Shown: piece after piece, positions 8,155 to 16,519 of the stretch | Position numbering within the stretch: the first letter of the stretch is position 1 | Layout: every line of letters starts with the position of its first letter | Source: Paracoccaceae bacterium | Lineage (GTDB): Bacteria > Pseudomonadota > Alphaproteobacteria > Rhodobacterales > Rhodobacteraceae | Length of the DNA stretch: 34,807 nt | NCBI GenBank assembly: GCA_016937195.1 | Contig: JAFGWK010000048.1 | Coordinates: 1-34,807, forward strand | Direction: 5' to 3' | The notes under the pieces: generated by a model | What the model saw: the letters and a program-made list of their open reading frames with translations, nothing else | Told to the model about the DNA's origin: nothing | Database searches by the model: none | Translations under genes and position numbers: made by a program

Positions 8155-9183
8155 TTACGCTTCGTTAGCCTGCTCACGCGGGGCTGACAATGCGCTCTCG
8201 AAAAGTTCAAGCCCTGCGCCCTCGCGCGTGGCCCCTTCTGAGAGGATCTGGCGAAAACGGCGCGCACCGGGACGGGCGTGAAACAGGCCCAGCATATGGC
8301 GCGTGATCTGGTGCAGCCGCCCGCCATTTTGCAGGTGGAGCGCGATATAAGGCTTCATCGCCTCGGCGACTTCGAACGGATCAGCGGGGTGACCATCGCC
8401 CCAGATCTCGGCATCTGCGGCCCCTAGCGCCTCCATCGGCTGATGATAGGCCGCGCGCCCGATCATCACCCCGTCCAGCCCCTGCGCCAGCTCGGCCTGC
8501 GCCGCCGAGAGCGTGCCAATCCCGCCATTGATCGACAGGTGGAGCTGGGGAAATTGTGCCTTCATCCTATGCACCAGCGCATAATCGAGCGGCGGGATTT
8601 CGCGATTATCCTTGGGCGAGAGACCTTGCAGCCACGCCTTTCGCGCATGGATCGTGACGCGCCGCACCCCTGCGGCGGCGATCTTGGACAGGAAATCGGG
8701 CAGCACATCTTCGGGCGTCTGATCATCCACGCCGATCCGGCATTTCACGGTGACTTCAATGGGTTGTGCGGCGATCATGGCGGCCACGCACTCCGCTACC
8801 AGATCAGGCGATTTCATCAACACCGCACCAAAGGCGCCCGATTGTACCCGATCCGAGGGGCAGCCGCAGTTGAGATTGATCTCATCATAGCCCCAATCCG
8901 CCCCGATCGACGCCGCCTGCGCCAGTTGTGCCGGGTCCGAGCCGCCCAGTTGCAGCGCGACAGGATGCTCATGTGCATCAAAGCCCAGCAGCTTGTCGCG
9001 ATCCCCATGAATAACGGCAGGCGCGGTGACCATCTCGGAATACAGCAACGCATGGCGTGAAATTGCGCGGTGAAACATCCGGCAATGACGATCTGTCCAG
9101 TCCATCATCGGGGCAACGGACAGGCGCGCGGCGCTGTCGAGGGCCGCGCTTTTTTGATTTTCTGGCGTAGCCGTCTTGGTCAT
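8155..9183 (-). CDS. dusA: tRNA-dihydrouridine(20/20a) synthase
   Basis: An FMN enzyme that reduces uridine to dihydrouridine in the tRNA D-loop. The 342-residue protein shows the Dus barrel start (SVAPMMDWTDRHCRMFHRAIS) and the catalytic Cys in NLNCGCPSDRVQ. It also has the DusA-type continuation SGAFGAVLMK, CRIGVDD and the FMN-phosphate site SINGGIG/VMIGRAAY. The start at MTKTATPENQ is preferred because it has a GGAG site. An in-frame extension to 9249 would add 22 residues with no family similarity. Probably first gene of a two-gene unit with the TauE permease. Confidence 0.93.
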   Translation of the reverse strand: MTKTATPENQKSAALDSAARLSVAPMMDWTDRHCRMFHRAISRHALLYSEMVTAPAVIHGDRDKLLGFDAHEHPVALQLGGSDPAQLAQAASIGADWGYDEINLNCGCPSDRVQSGAFGAVLMKSPDLVAECVAAMIAAQPIEVTVKCRIGVDDQTPEDVLPDFLSKIAAAGVRRVTIHARKAWLQGLSPKDNREIPPLDYALVHRMKAQFPQLHLSINGGIGTLSAAQAELAQGLDGVMIGRAAYHQPMEALGAADAEIWGDGHPADPFEVAEAMKPYIALHLQNGGRLHQITRHMLGLFHARPGARRFRQILSEGATREGAGLELFESALSAPREQANEA

Positions 9184-9437
9184 CGTTGTGGTCTTCTCCA
9201 AATGTTGCCCCGTTGCGTGTGCGTTCGCGCAAACGTGATGAATAGGCATGGCCCGCGCGGAGTTCGTTTAGCACCACTTGTCGCGTAGTTCTATGCTGGA
9301 CGCTTTGGGTACAAGGAACCGCTTGGTTATTTGGCGCTCGGTATGTGGGAGTCCGAAAAGCCTGCCTAAATTTGACCGACTATAAAAAAACAATTGATTT
9401 GTACGCGCGAATTGCGGAGCTATTGTCACACGACTTT

Positions 9438-9463
9438 CACATGACGCTCGTAGGGGTCATGTG
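9438..9463. promoter_or_regulatory. Inverted repeat upstream of the ABC importer operon (candidate operator)
   Basis: Perfect 8-bp arms CACATGAC and GTCATGTG with a 10-bp spacer, about 140 bp upstream of the binding-protein start. A second, looser symmetry (TCACA at 9426-9430 and TGTGA at 9466-9470) encloses it. Size and position fit an operator for a dimeric regulator, or an mRNA hairpin if transcription starts further left. Confidence 0.45.
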
Positions 9464-9540
9464 CTTGTGATCTGCGCGTGTCGCGATCGGGGGCAAACCC
9501 GACGCAAAAACGGATAACGCTGCGCGTCAGATTAATATTC

Positions 9541-9580
9541 TCGGGTGACACATCGGCAGCAAAGCTGCCCGAATGCCCGA
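9541..9580 (+). promoter_or_regulatory. Possible structured 5' leader of the ABC importer mRNA
   Basis: A 6-bp hairpin GGCAGC-AAA-GCTGCC (9555-9569) lies inside an outer pair TCGGG (9541-9545) / CCCGA (9576-9580), just ahead of the GGGGGAAG ribosome site. No T run follows, so it is not a terminator. It may influence translation or mRNA stability. Confidence 0.35.
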
Positions 9581-9603
9581 TCAACAACTGGGGGAAGACC
9601 AAT

Positions 9604-10710
9604 ATGACGTCCAAATTCCAACTTGCCCTGAGCGCAAGCGTGGTGGCTCTGGCGACCAGCGCAAGCCTCGCTTCGGCTGATACGCTTGGTGATCTTTACG
9701 CTGCTGCTAAAGAAGAAGGCAGCCTGACGACGATCGCGCTGCCCCATTCGTGGTGCAATTACGCGGGCGTGATTGATGGCTTCAAAGCCAAATATCCCGG
9801 CATCACCGTGAACGAGCTGAACCCCGATGCGGGCTCTGCTGACGAAGTTCAGGCGATCCGCGCCAACAAAGACAACAAAGGCCCGCAAGCGCCCGACGTT
9901 ATCGATGTGGGTCTGTCCTTCGGGCCTGCTGCCAAGGAAGAGGGGCTGATCCAGCCCTATAAAGTGTCGACCTGGGACACGATCCCCGACAGCGCCAAAG
10001 ATGCTGACGGTTACTGGTATGGCGATTATTATGGCGTGCTGTCCTTTGCGGTGAACAAGGATCTCGTGGATAACGTCCCGCAGGACTGGGCCGATCTGCT
10101 CAAGCCCGAATATGCGAATTCGGTTGCGCTGGCAGGTGATCCGCGCGCCTCGAACCAAGCTATTCTGGCCGTTCTGGCCGCAGGCGTTGCCAATGGTGGC
10201 GCTGCGGGCAAAGCTTCGGGCGAAGCAGGTCTGAAATACTTTGCCGAGATGAACAAGAACGGCAATTTCGTGCCCGTCATCGGCAAAACCGGGACGCTGG
10301 CCCAAGGCGCAACCCCGATCGTAATCGAGTGGGATTACAACGCGCTGGCCGGGCGTGACACGCTCAAGGGCAATCCGCCCGTGGACGTGGTCGTGCCGCA
10401 ATCGGGTGTGGTCGCCGGTGTTTATGTGCAGGCGATTTCGGCCTATGCGCCCCATCCCAATGCTGCGAAACTGTGGATGGAGTATCTCTATTCCGACGAG
10501 GGGCAGCTTGGCTGGCTCAAGGGCTATTGCCACCCGATCCGGTTCAACGATCTGGCCGAAAAAGGTAAGGTTCCTCAAGAGATGCTGGACGCGATGCCCC
10601 CCGCTGAGGGCTATGCCAAGGCGATCTTCCCGACTCTTGATGAACAGGCTGCCAACAAAGAGGTCGTGACCTCCGGTTGGGATAGCGTCGTCGGTTCCAA
10701 CGTTCAGTAA
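9604..10710 (+). CDS. ABC transporter periplasmic substrate-binding protein (spermidine/iron/phosphonate-type)
   Basis: A 368-residue exported binding protein. The signal peptide MTSKFQLALSASVVALATSASLASA is cleaved before DTLGDLYAAAKEEG. The mature fold resembles the extracellular solute-binding families that serve Fe3+, polyamine, thiamine and 2-aminoethylphosphonate importers. Characteristic parts are the early AAKEEGSLT, the GYWYGDYYGVLSFAVNKDLV segment and the late HPNAAKLWMEYLYSDEGQ. The ligand cannot be told. The start is chosen for the strong GGGGGAAG site and the complete signal peptide; 42 codons of upstream in-frame sequence are not signal-like. A strong stem-loop follows before the permease genes. 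Confidence 0.88.
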   Translation: MTSKFQLALSASVVALATSASLASADTLGDLYAAAKEEGSLTTIALPHSWCNYAGVIDGFKAKYPGITVNELNPDAGSADEVQAIRANKDNKGPQAPDVIDVGLSFGPAAKEEGLIQPYKVSTWDTIPDSAKDADGYWYGDYYGVLSFAVNKDLVDNVPQDWADLLKPEYANSVALAGDPRASNQAILAVLAAGVANGGAAGKASGEAGLKYFAEMNKNGNFVPVIGKTGTLAQGATPIVIEWDYNALAGRDTLKGNPPVDVVVPQSGVVAGVYVQAISAYAPHPNAAKLWMEYLYSDEGQLGWLKGYCHPIRFNDLAEKGKVPQEMLDAMPPAEGYAKAIFPTLDEQAANKEVVTSGWDSVVGSNVQ

Positions 10711-10726
10711 CGTCTTGAACGCATTA

Positions 10727-10758
10727 ACCCGCCCCGTGCCATCTGGCGCGGGGCGGGT
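10727..10758 (+). promoter_or_regulatory. Intercistronic stem-loop between binding protein and permease
   Basis: A 14-bp GC-rich stem (ACCCGCCCCGTGCC / GGCGCGGGGCGGGT, one G-U pair) with a 4-nt loop, not followed by a T run. Such structures after binding-protein genes commonly protect the upstream mRNA from 3' decay, so that more binding protein than permease is made. Confidence 0.7.
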
Positions 10759-10784
10759 CACTTTGATTCGAAAGATATCCCAAT

Positions 10785-11654
10785 ATGGCTGACATCACTG
10801 TCCCCCGACGCCGGTTACCGCTTACGTGGGTCGGAATGATGCCGTTCGCGATCTTTGCTGCGCTGTTCCTGATCTTGCCCACAATGTATATCGTGATCGG
10901 TGCCTTCCGATCTGCCGATGGCGGTTTCACCTTTGCCAATCTTGTGAACCTGTTTCAGCCCTCGATCCTCGCGTCCTATTGGATTTCCATCAAGATCAGT
11001 CTCGCGACAGCGGTGTTTGGCTGTTTGATCGGTTTTGGCATGGCCGCTGCCGTCACGCTTGGCGGTCTGCCGAACTGGCTGCGCGGACCGATCATGACTT
11101 TTTCGGGGGTGGCCTCGAACTTTGCTGGCGTGCCGCTGGCTTTTGCGTTTCTCGCGACGCTGGGTCGGCTGGGGCTAGTGACGGTCGTCCTCAAGCAATG
11201 GTTCGGCTTTAATATATATGCCCACGGCTTCAATCTGCTGAGCTTTTTCGGGCTGACGATTACCTATCTGTTCTTCCAGATCCCGTTGATGATCCTGATC
11301 ATCACGCCCGCGCTGGACGGGCTCAAGCGCGAGTGGAAAGAGGCCGCCTCGATCCTTGGGGCAAGCGGGTTTCAATACTGGCGCATCGTCGCGCTGCCGA
11401 TTTTGTGGCCCTCGCTGCTGGGCACGCTGGCGCTGCTGTTTGCCAATAGTTTCGGGGCCGTTGCCACGGCTTACGCGCTGACGGGATCATCACTGTCGAT
11501 TGTGCCGATCATGCTGTATGCGCAGATCCGCGGCGACGTGCTGCAAGACCCCCATCTTGGTTATGCTTTGGCCTTCGGTATGATCGTCATCACGGGGATC
11601 GCGAATTTCGTCTATGTCTGGCTGCGGGTCCGGTCTGAGAGGTGGGTAAAATGA
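10785..11654 (+). CDS. ABC transporter permease, PotB-like
   Basis: A 289-residue inner-membrane protein with about six hydrophobic segments, the first at PFAIFAALFLILPTMYIVIGAF. The cytoplasmic EAA-type loop is EWKEAASILGASGFQYWRIVALPILWPSLLG, which contacts the ATPase. It forms the channel with the next permease. Its stop codon overlaps the start of the next gene (ATGA), so the two are translationally coupled. The ribosome site in front of it is weak. Confidence 0.9.
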   Translation: MADITVPRRRLPLTWVGMMPFAIFAALFLILPTMYIVIGAFRSADGGFTFANLVNLFQPSILASYWISIKISLATAVFGCLIGFGMAAAVTLGGLPNWLRGPIMTFSGVASNFAGVPLAFAFLATLGRLGLVTVVLKQWFGFNIYAHGFNLLSFFGLTITYLFFQIPLMILIITPALDGLKREWKEAASILGASGFQYWRIVALPILWPSLLGTLALLFANSFGAVATAYALTGSSLSIVPIMLYAQIRGDVLQDPHLGYALAFGMIVITGIANFVYVWLRVRSERWVK

Positions 11655-12439
11655 GGGTGCAACGGTTCTGGTCCATCATCGCGCTGATCTTTGGTTTCAC
11701 CTATTTCGCGCTGCCCTTGATTGGCACGTTGGAGTTTTCGCTACGCGCGCGGCGCGGGGTTTACTCGCTGGATGCCTATCGCTCGGTGCTCAGCGATCCG
11801 CAATTCCGCGAGACGTTCAGCTATTCGATCGTGATGGCAATCTTTACCATCTTCGTTGGCGCGCTGATCGTCGTGCCGACGGCTTACTGGGTGCGCCTCA
11901 AACTGCCGCGTCTGCGTCCGGTGGTTGAATTCATTACCCTGTTGCCGCTGGTGATCCCGCCAATCGTGATCGTTTTCGGTTATATCCGGCTTTACAATAC
12001 CTCGTCGTTTCTGCCGATGACCGGGTCGGTGACGGGCACCAATATCCTTTTGATGCTGGGCTACACGACGCTGTCGCTGCCCTACATGTATCGCGCGGTG
12101 GACACCGGACTGCGCACGCTGGACGTGGCCACGCTGACCGAAGCAGCCCAAAGCCTTGGCGCAGGGTGGACCACGATCATTGCGCGGTTAATCCTGCCCA
12201 ACGTACTGGTTGCGGTGCTGTCAGGGGCATTCATCACCTTCGCCATCGTCATCGGCGAATTCGTTCTCGCCTCGCTGCTCAACCGGCCTGCCTTTGGTCC
12301 CTATATGCAGCTTGTCGGTGCCAACAAGGCCTATGAGCCTGCGGCGCTGGCGGTGATTGCCTTCTCTATCACTTGGATCTGCATGGGGCTGATCCAGCTT
12401 GTCACCCGATTTTCGAAACATACGAAAGCACAACGGTAA
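11651..12439 (+). CDS. ABC transporter permease, PotC-like
   Basis: A 262-residue inner-membrane protein, second half of the channel. About six hydrophobic segments are visible, and the EAA loop reads LTEAAQSLGAGWTTIIARLILPNVLVAVLSGA. The ATG overlapping the previous stop is preferred; a GTG three codons upstream (11642) is also open. The ATPase gene follows after 3 bp, so the four genes form one operon. Confidence 0.9.
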   Translation: MRVQRFWSIIALIFGFTYFALPLIGTLEFSLRARRGVYSLDAYRSVLSDPQFRETFSYSIVMAIFTIFVGALIVVPTAYWVRLKLPRLRPVVEFITLLPLVIPPIVIVFGYIRLYNTSSFLPMTGSVTGTNILLMLGYTTLSLPYMYRAVDTGLRTLDVATLTEAAQSLGAGWTTIIARLILPNVLVAVLSGAFITFAIVIGEFVLASLLNRPAFGPYMQLVGANKAYEPAALAVIAFSITWICMGLIQLVTRFSKHTKAQR

Positions 12440-12442
12440 CTC

Positions 12443-13504
12443 ATGGCCTTTCTCAACATTGAGCATCTTGAAAAATTCTTCGGCACCAATCGTGTGGTGA
12501 AGGATTTCAACCTGGCCATCGAACAGGGGGAGTTCGTCTCGCTTCTGGGGCCATCTGGGTGCGGTAAGACAACCGTGCTGCGCATGGTCGCGGGGTTCGA
12601 GACGACCTCGTCCGGGGCGATCACGATTGACGGGCAGGATGTCACGCATCTGCGCCCGAACCAGCGCAACATTGGCATGGTGTTCCAGTCCTATGCGCTG
12701 TTTCCCAACCTGACCGTGGCGCAGAATGTCGGCTTTGGCATGCGCGTGGCGGGGCACCCGAAATCTGAAATCAAGGCGCGCGTGGATGAAATGCTGCGCT
12801 TGATCGGCCTGCCCAAGTTAGGCAATCGCTATCCGTTCCAGCTTTCGGGCGGGCAGCAACAGCGTGTCGCGCTGGCCCGCGCGCTTGCGGTGCAGCCGCG
12901 CGTTCTATTGCTGGATGAACCGCTCTCGGCACTGGACGCCAAGATCCGGGTGTCATTGCGCGAAGAAATTCGTGAAATTCAGCGCGAGCTGGGCATCACC
13001 ACGATCTTCGTCACCCACGATCAGGAAGAAGCACTGTCGATGTCGGATCGCGTGGTGGTGATGAATGGCGGTGTGGCCGAACAGACCGGGGCGCCGTTTG
13101 AAATCTACAACCACCCCACGACCCGGTTTGTGGCGCAATTCGTCGGCACGCTGAACACGCTGTCGGCCACCGTCATTGACGCCAAGACGGGCCAGGTGGC
13201 CGTGGGCGAGACGCCGATTGCGCTTAACCGTCCGCTTCCCGGTGCAGAGGTAGGGGGCGCTATTAATCTCGCGCTGCGCCCTGAGGTCGTCTCGCTCGGT
13301 CGCAAGGAAGGGCGCGACACGATTCTTGCCGGGCGCCTTGCCGAGGTGCATTTCCTTGGCTCGACGATCCGTATGCGTGTCGATGTTGGTGGCACGCTGA
13401 TATCGTTGGATACGTTCAACACCCCCGACACCCCGCCGCCGCGGATTGGTGAGGCCGTGGAGTTGAGTCTGGCCGAGCGTGATCTGCTGGTTCTAACAGA
13501 TTAA
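12443..13504 (+). CDS. ABC transporter ATP-binding protein, PotA-like
   Basis: A 353-residue cytoplasmic ATPase that powers the importer. Walker A is GPSGCGKTT (near residue 36), the Q-loop is VFQSYALFPNLTV, the signature is LSGGQQQRVALARAL, Walker B is LLLDEPLSALD and the switch is FVTHDQEEAL. The C-terminal third is a TOBE-type regulatory domain (ALRPEVVSLG...HFLGSTIRMRVDVGGTLISLD), as in PotA, FbpC and PhnT relatives. Last gene of the operon; no convincing terminator is seen after it. Confidence 0.92.
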   Translation: MAFLNIEHLEKFFGTNRVVKDFNLAIEQGEFVSLLGPSGCGKTTVLRMVAGFETTSSGAITIDGQDVTHLRPNQRNIGMVFQSYALFPNLTVAQNVGFGMRVAGHPKSEIKARVDEMLRLIGLPKLGNRYPFQLSGGQQQRVALARALAVQPRVLLLDEPLSALDAKIRVSLREEIREIQRELGITTIFVTHDQEEALSMSDRVVVMNGGVAEQTGAPFEIYNHPTTRFVAQFVGTLNTLSATVIDAKTGQVAVGETPIALNRPLPGAEVGGAINLALRPEVVSLGRKEGRDTILAGRLAEVHFLGSTIRMRVDVGGTLISLDTFNTPDTPPPRIGEAVELSLAERDLLVLTD

Positions 13505-14049
13505 AACCCTGCGCGGCCTTTCGGGGCGGTACTGCACATGGCTTGCCGCAAGACGTTTTTGCGAATGAGGTGAACGACTTTGTCGGCGCGCCTAGTTGCG
13601 TGGCGCGCTGGCGGATTTGACCTTGGGCGCCGCGCGCGCTCATGTCGGCGTAAATCGAGATGCGTTTGGCCGCGTTGATCGGTCTGGTGGATGTATCGCG
13701 TTCGCCGTCCCACGGGCGCTTAACCGATCATGGGCGATGCACCGAGCAATGCAGATCGTCGGGCGTCTTTTCCTTGAACATGTCGCCATTCAAGATCCCG
13801 GCCGACGCTATAGGCGCGCAGGACCGGGCGCAGATCGTAAAAAAGCCACCGCAAACGCGCAGCAACGCGAGAGTTGCGCATGATCGTCCAGCGGGCCTGG
13901 AAAGAGCCGTAAACGCCTAGGCCGAGATTATAGGCAGGCTTAAGGCCAGAATGCGCAACCGCCGCAGGTCCAGCGGGGGCAAGGGCGACGGCAATCGTGG
14001 TAAGAAGAACGCCACCACGCGAAAGACTATTGCGTTTCAGGCTGTTCAT
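13505..14049 (-). pseudogene. Possible decayed gene for a small secreted protein
   Basis: From ATG 14049 the minus strand encodes a signal-peptide-like N-terminus (MNSLKRNSLSRGGVLLTTIAV, then ALAPAGPAAVA) followed by ordinary-looking sequence such as AYNLGLGVYGSFQARWTIMRNSR, ending at 13720 after 109 codons. In another frame the same strand reads GILNGDMFKEKTPDDLHCSVHRP, meets a TGA near 13730, and continues open to 13505. The natural codon choice shifts between frames, which would fit a gene broken by a frameshift and a stop. I do not recognise the family. A real short protein (13720-14049) or chance is also possible. Confidence 0.3.
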
Positions 14050-14299
14050 GCGCTTTGGCCCTGCTTCTCTCAGTCTCTGGTTGGAAAGGGACCTTGCCGC
14101 GTCGGCGCGTGCTTGCATGTTCCCGAGATCGACACGTCGAAGTGCTGATCGCGCCGAATGGGCATAGCGGTGGTGTCAAAATGGTGAGCAGAGGCGCGTG
14201 AAGGGCGCTTTATTGCAAGTGCTGCGTTTCAAGGATTGCCGTTTTGTGTTACAGGTTTTTCTTGATCATAAAGATCATGTAATGTTTAGGCTGGGTGTC
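13505..14299. other. Gene-poor region between the ABC operon and paaX
   Basis: About 795 bp with no intact gene that I can defend. The 3' side probably holds the paaX promoter: AT-rich around 14235-14285, with the inverted repeat TGATC-ATAAA-GATCA just upstream of the paaX start. The middle part has minus-strand coding character in more than one frame and is listed separately as a possible decayed gene. Plus-strand open frames here look like shadows. Confidence 0.5.
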
Positions 14300-15151
14300 A
14301 TGCATCAAAACAAGACTTCTGCTCTGTCTGATGCGCTGACGGTACCGCGTGCACCATCCTTCATTGTGACTCTCTACGGTGATATCGTAGCGCCGCGCGC
14401 TGGGGGGCTTTGGATCGGAACGTTGATCGAATGCTGCGAAGCGCATGGTTTGAGCGAAGGCTTGGTGCGCACAGCGGTTTCGCGGCTTGTCAGCTCTGGG
14501 CGCCTTGAGGGCGAGCGCATTGGGCGAAAGAGCTATTATCGCCTTACTGACATGGCCAAAGAAGAATTCGAAGCGGCTGCGCGGGTGCTTTATGCGCCGC
14601 CACCGCAACCGACCGGGTGGCTTGTGACCTTGAGCGAGGCAGAAACTGTCTCGACGGATTGGCAGCCGATTGGGCCCAAGTCCTTCATCGCACCGCGTCG
14701 CAATGATGTGCTACGCCCTGATGCAGCGGTGTTATCTTGCGATACGGTTGCAGGGATAGGGGCGCTGCGGGGATTTGCGGCCCAAGCTTGGCCTTTGGCC
14801 GAGGTAGGCGCGAAATATGACGCGTTTCTTTCGGTGTTCGCGCCGATTTTGGCACATGTGTGGGAGGCCGGCGCGCCGCCGGGGCCAGACGCGCTTGCGC
14901 TTCGGCTGCAGCTTGTTCACGCCTATCGCCATGCGGCGCTTGTTGATCCGCGCCTGCCCGAGGCGGCTTTGCCTGACGGGTGGCCGGGGGGGCGGGCGCG
15001 TGCGCTTTTCGTGCGCGGATACTTGGCGCTGACTCGGGCGGCCGACGAGCATGTCGGTCTGACATTCCACGATTCGCGCGGGTTGTTGGCGGCAGCGACG
15101 GCAGCCACAGAGCTTCGCGAAGATCGTCTGCGTCGGGAGCTTTTGAGTTAA
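14300..15151 (+). CDS. paaX: PaaX family transcriptional repressor
   Basis: A 283-residue regulator. The N-terminal winged-helix part reads SFIVTLYGDIVAPRAGGLWIGTLIECCEAHGLSEGLVRTAVSRLVSSGRLEGERIGRKSYYRL, a typical PaaX DNA-binding domain. The rest carries the PaaX effector and C-terminal features, including LALRLQLVHAYRHAALVDPRLPEAALPDGWPG. In E. coli, PaaX represses paa operons and is released by phenylacetyl-CoA. The start at MHQNKTSALSD gives the family length; the open frame extends to 14198 but that part looks non-coding. It lies directly upstream of paaJ on the same strand, separated by a 148-bp promoter region, so it may control that operon. Confidence 0.9.
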   Translation: MHQNKTSALSDALTVPRAPSFIVTLYGDIVAPRAGGLWIGTLIECCEAHGLSEGLVRTAVSRLVSSGRLEGERIGRKSYYRLTDMAKEEFEAAARVLYAPPPQPTGWLVTLSEAETVSTDWQPIGPKSFIAPRRNDVLRPDAAVLSCDTVAGIGALRGFAAQAWPLAEVGAKYDAFLSVFAPILAHVWEAGAPPGPDALALRLQLVHAYRHAALVDPRLPEAALPDGWPGGRARALFVRGYLALTRAADEHVGLTFHDSRGLLAAATAATELREDRLRRELLS

Positions 15152-15164
15152 GTTGCTGACTTTT

Positions 15165-15198
15165 CGTAACATATTCCGACGCACGTAAACGTATTACG
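15165..15198. promoter_or_regulatory. CGTAA repeats in the paaX-paaJ intergenic region
   Basis: CGTAACATATTCCG (15165-15178) and CGTAAACGTATTACG (15184-15198) are similar and 19 bp apart. The second is a perfect palindrome CGTAA-N5-TTACG. They lie upstream of the likely paaJ promoter and could bind a second regulator, perhaps PaaX. The assignment is a guess. Confidence 0.35.
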
Positions 15199-15216
15199 GA
15201 TTTTGGCAGGTTTCTC

Positions 15217-15245
15217 TTTTCATGTGATATGATTCTTTCTATATT
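15217..15245 (+). promoter_or_regulatory. Candidate sigma-70 type promoter of the paaJ operon
   Basis: TTTTCA (15217-15222) and TATATT (15240-15245) are separated by 17 bp and match the -35 and -10 consensus at 4/6 and 5/6. The TetR-type palindrome starts 5 bp after the -10, where RNA polymerase would be blocked. Confidence 0.5.
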
Positions 15246-15249
15246 AGTG

Positions 15250-15263
15250 ACCGAACGGTCGGT
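15250..15263. promoter_or_regulatory. TetR-type (PaaR) operator in front of paaJ
   Basis: ACCGAACGGTCGGT differs at one position from the perfect palindrome ACCGACCGGTCGGT. It is 37 bp upstream of the paaJ ATG. A nearly identical site occurs between paaG and paaN, and a weaker one in front of the TetR gene. Confidence 0.75.
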
Positions 15264-15299
15264 TTATTCTGTTCGCGCTGAGGAATAGGGGAGGATTCT

Positions 15300-16505
15300 A
15301 TGAGCGAGGCCTTTATTTGTGACGCCATTCGCACGCCAATCGGGCGTTATGGCGGCGCTTTGTCTGGCGTGCGTGCCGATGATCTGGCCGCAATTCCGCT
15401 GCGGGCCTTGCAAGAGCGCAATCCCGGTGTCGACTGGACACAGGTTGATGACGTGATCATGGGCTGCGCCAACCAAGCTGGCGAGGACAACCGAAATGTT
15501 GCGCGCATGGCTACGTTGCTGGCCGGGCTGCCGGTCGAAGTTCCCGGCACGACCGTGAACCGACTTTGCGGGTCGGGCATGGATGCGATTGGCCTTGCCG
15601 CGCGCACGGTACGGGCGGGCGATGGCGATCTGATGCTGGCAGGCGGTGTCGAAAGCATGAGCCGTGCGCCTTTCGTCGTGGCCAAGGCCGAGACGGCGTT
15701 TTCACGCAATGGCGAAATGTATGACACGACAATCGGGTGGCGTTTTCCCAACCCGAAAATGGATGCGGCCTATGGCACCCATACGATGCCGCAAACCGCA
15801 GATAACGTCGCCGCCGATTACAATATCAGCCGTGAGGATCAGGATCGGTTTGCCGCCGAAAGCCAGCGCCGCTGGGACGCGGCGCAGACGGCCGGGATTT
15901 TCGCAGAAGAAATCGTGCCGGTGACCATTCCCCAGCGCAAGGGCGAGCCGAAAGTCGTCGATACCGATGAGCATCCGCGCCCCGGCACAACGGCAGAGCT
16001 GTTGGCCAAGCTGCGTGGCGTGAACGGTGCGGATCTGACAGTGACGGCGGGCAATGCCTCGGGTGTCAATGATGGTGCGGCCGGCGCGATTGTCGCCTCG
16101 GAGGGGGCAGCGAAACGCCATGGGCTGACACCCAGAGCGCGGGTCGTGGCGATGGCTGCTGCCGGTGTGCCGCCCCGGATCATGGGCGTGGGTCCGGTGC
16201 CTGCGACACGCCGGGTGCTGGAGCGCGCGGGGCTGCGCCTTGAGCAGATGGATGTGATCGAGCTGAACGAGGCATTCGCGGCGCAATCTTTGGCGGTGCT
16301 GCGCGAATTGGGTCTGCCCGATGACGCCCCCTTTGTGAACGCGAATGGCGGGGCGATCGCGATGGGGCATCCTTTGGGAATGTCGGGCGCGCGGCTGGTG
16401 CTGCACGCAAGCAATCAACTTCACCGCACCGGTGGGCGCTATGCGCTGTGCACGATGTGCGTTGGGGTCGGGCAGGGGATCGCCATGATCCTCGAACGGG
16501 TCTGA
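15300..16505 (+). CDS. paaJ: 3-oxoadipyl-CoA / 3-oxo-5,6-dehydrosuberyl-CoA thiolase
   Basis: A 401-residue thiolase that cleaves the C8 and then the C6 oxoacyl-CoA intermediates of phenylacetate breakdown, releasing acetyl-CoA and finally succinyl-CoA. Active-site residues are visible: the nucleophilic Cys in [11 protein letters not shown] (near residue 90), the His in [16 protein letters not shown] (near 356) and the second Cys in [10 protein letters not shown] (near 387). The N-terminus [20 protein letters not shown] is typical of the PaaJ/PcaF group. A GGGGAGG site precedes the ATG. It is the first gene of the operon paaJABCDE-(paaA-like)-paaZ and ends 14 bp before paaA. PcaF activity in the beta-ketoadipate pathway is also possible, but the context favours PaaJ. 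Confidence 0.93.
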   Translation: MSEAFICDAIRTPIGRYGGALSGVRADDLAAIPLRALQERNPGVDWTQVDDVIMGCANQAGEDNRNVARMATLLAGLPVEVPGTTVNRLCGSGMDAIGLAARTVRAGDGDLMLAGGVESMSRAPFVVAKAETAFSRNGEMYDTTIGWRFPNPKMDAAYGTHTMPQTADNVAADYNISREDQDRFAAESQRRWDAAQTAGIFAEEIVPVTIPQRKGEPKVVDTDEHPRPGTTAELLAKLRGVNGADLTVTAGNASGVNDGAAGAIVASEGAAKRHGLTPRARVVAMAAAGVPPRIMGVGPVPATRRVLERAGLRLEQMDVIELNEAFAAQSLAVLRELGLPDDAPFVNANGGAIAMGHPLGMSGARLVLHASNQLHRTGGRYALCTMCVGVGQGIAMILERV

Positions 16506-16519
16506 AGGGAGATCGCAAC

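Larger units (their letters stand above)
9184..9603. other. Divergent intergenic region between dusA and the ABC importer
   Basis: About 420 bp without a convincing gene. It contains the start signals of dusA on the minus strand and, toward the right, an AT-rich part (about 9360-9400) followed by the inverted repeats listed separately. I find no promoter with good matches to both boxes. Confidence 0.6.

Noticed and set aside
9532-10761. 409-codon minus-strand open frame opposite the binding-protein gene
   Set aside because: The plus strand has a signal peptide, ribosome site and family motifs; the minus frame has none.
13542-13560. Possible terminator after the ABC ATPase gene (CTTG-CCG-CAAG then T run)
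   Set aside because: The stem is only 4 bp; too weak to call.
15230-15235. TGATTC, a half-site of the E. coli PaaX operator
   Set aside because: The partner GAATCA at the E. coli spacing is absent, so a single hexamer is not evidence.
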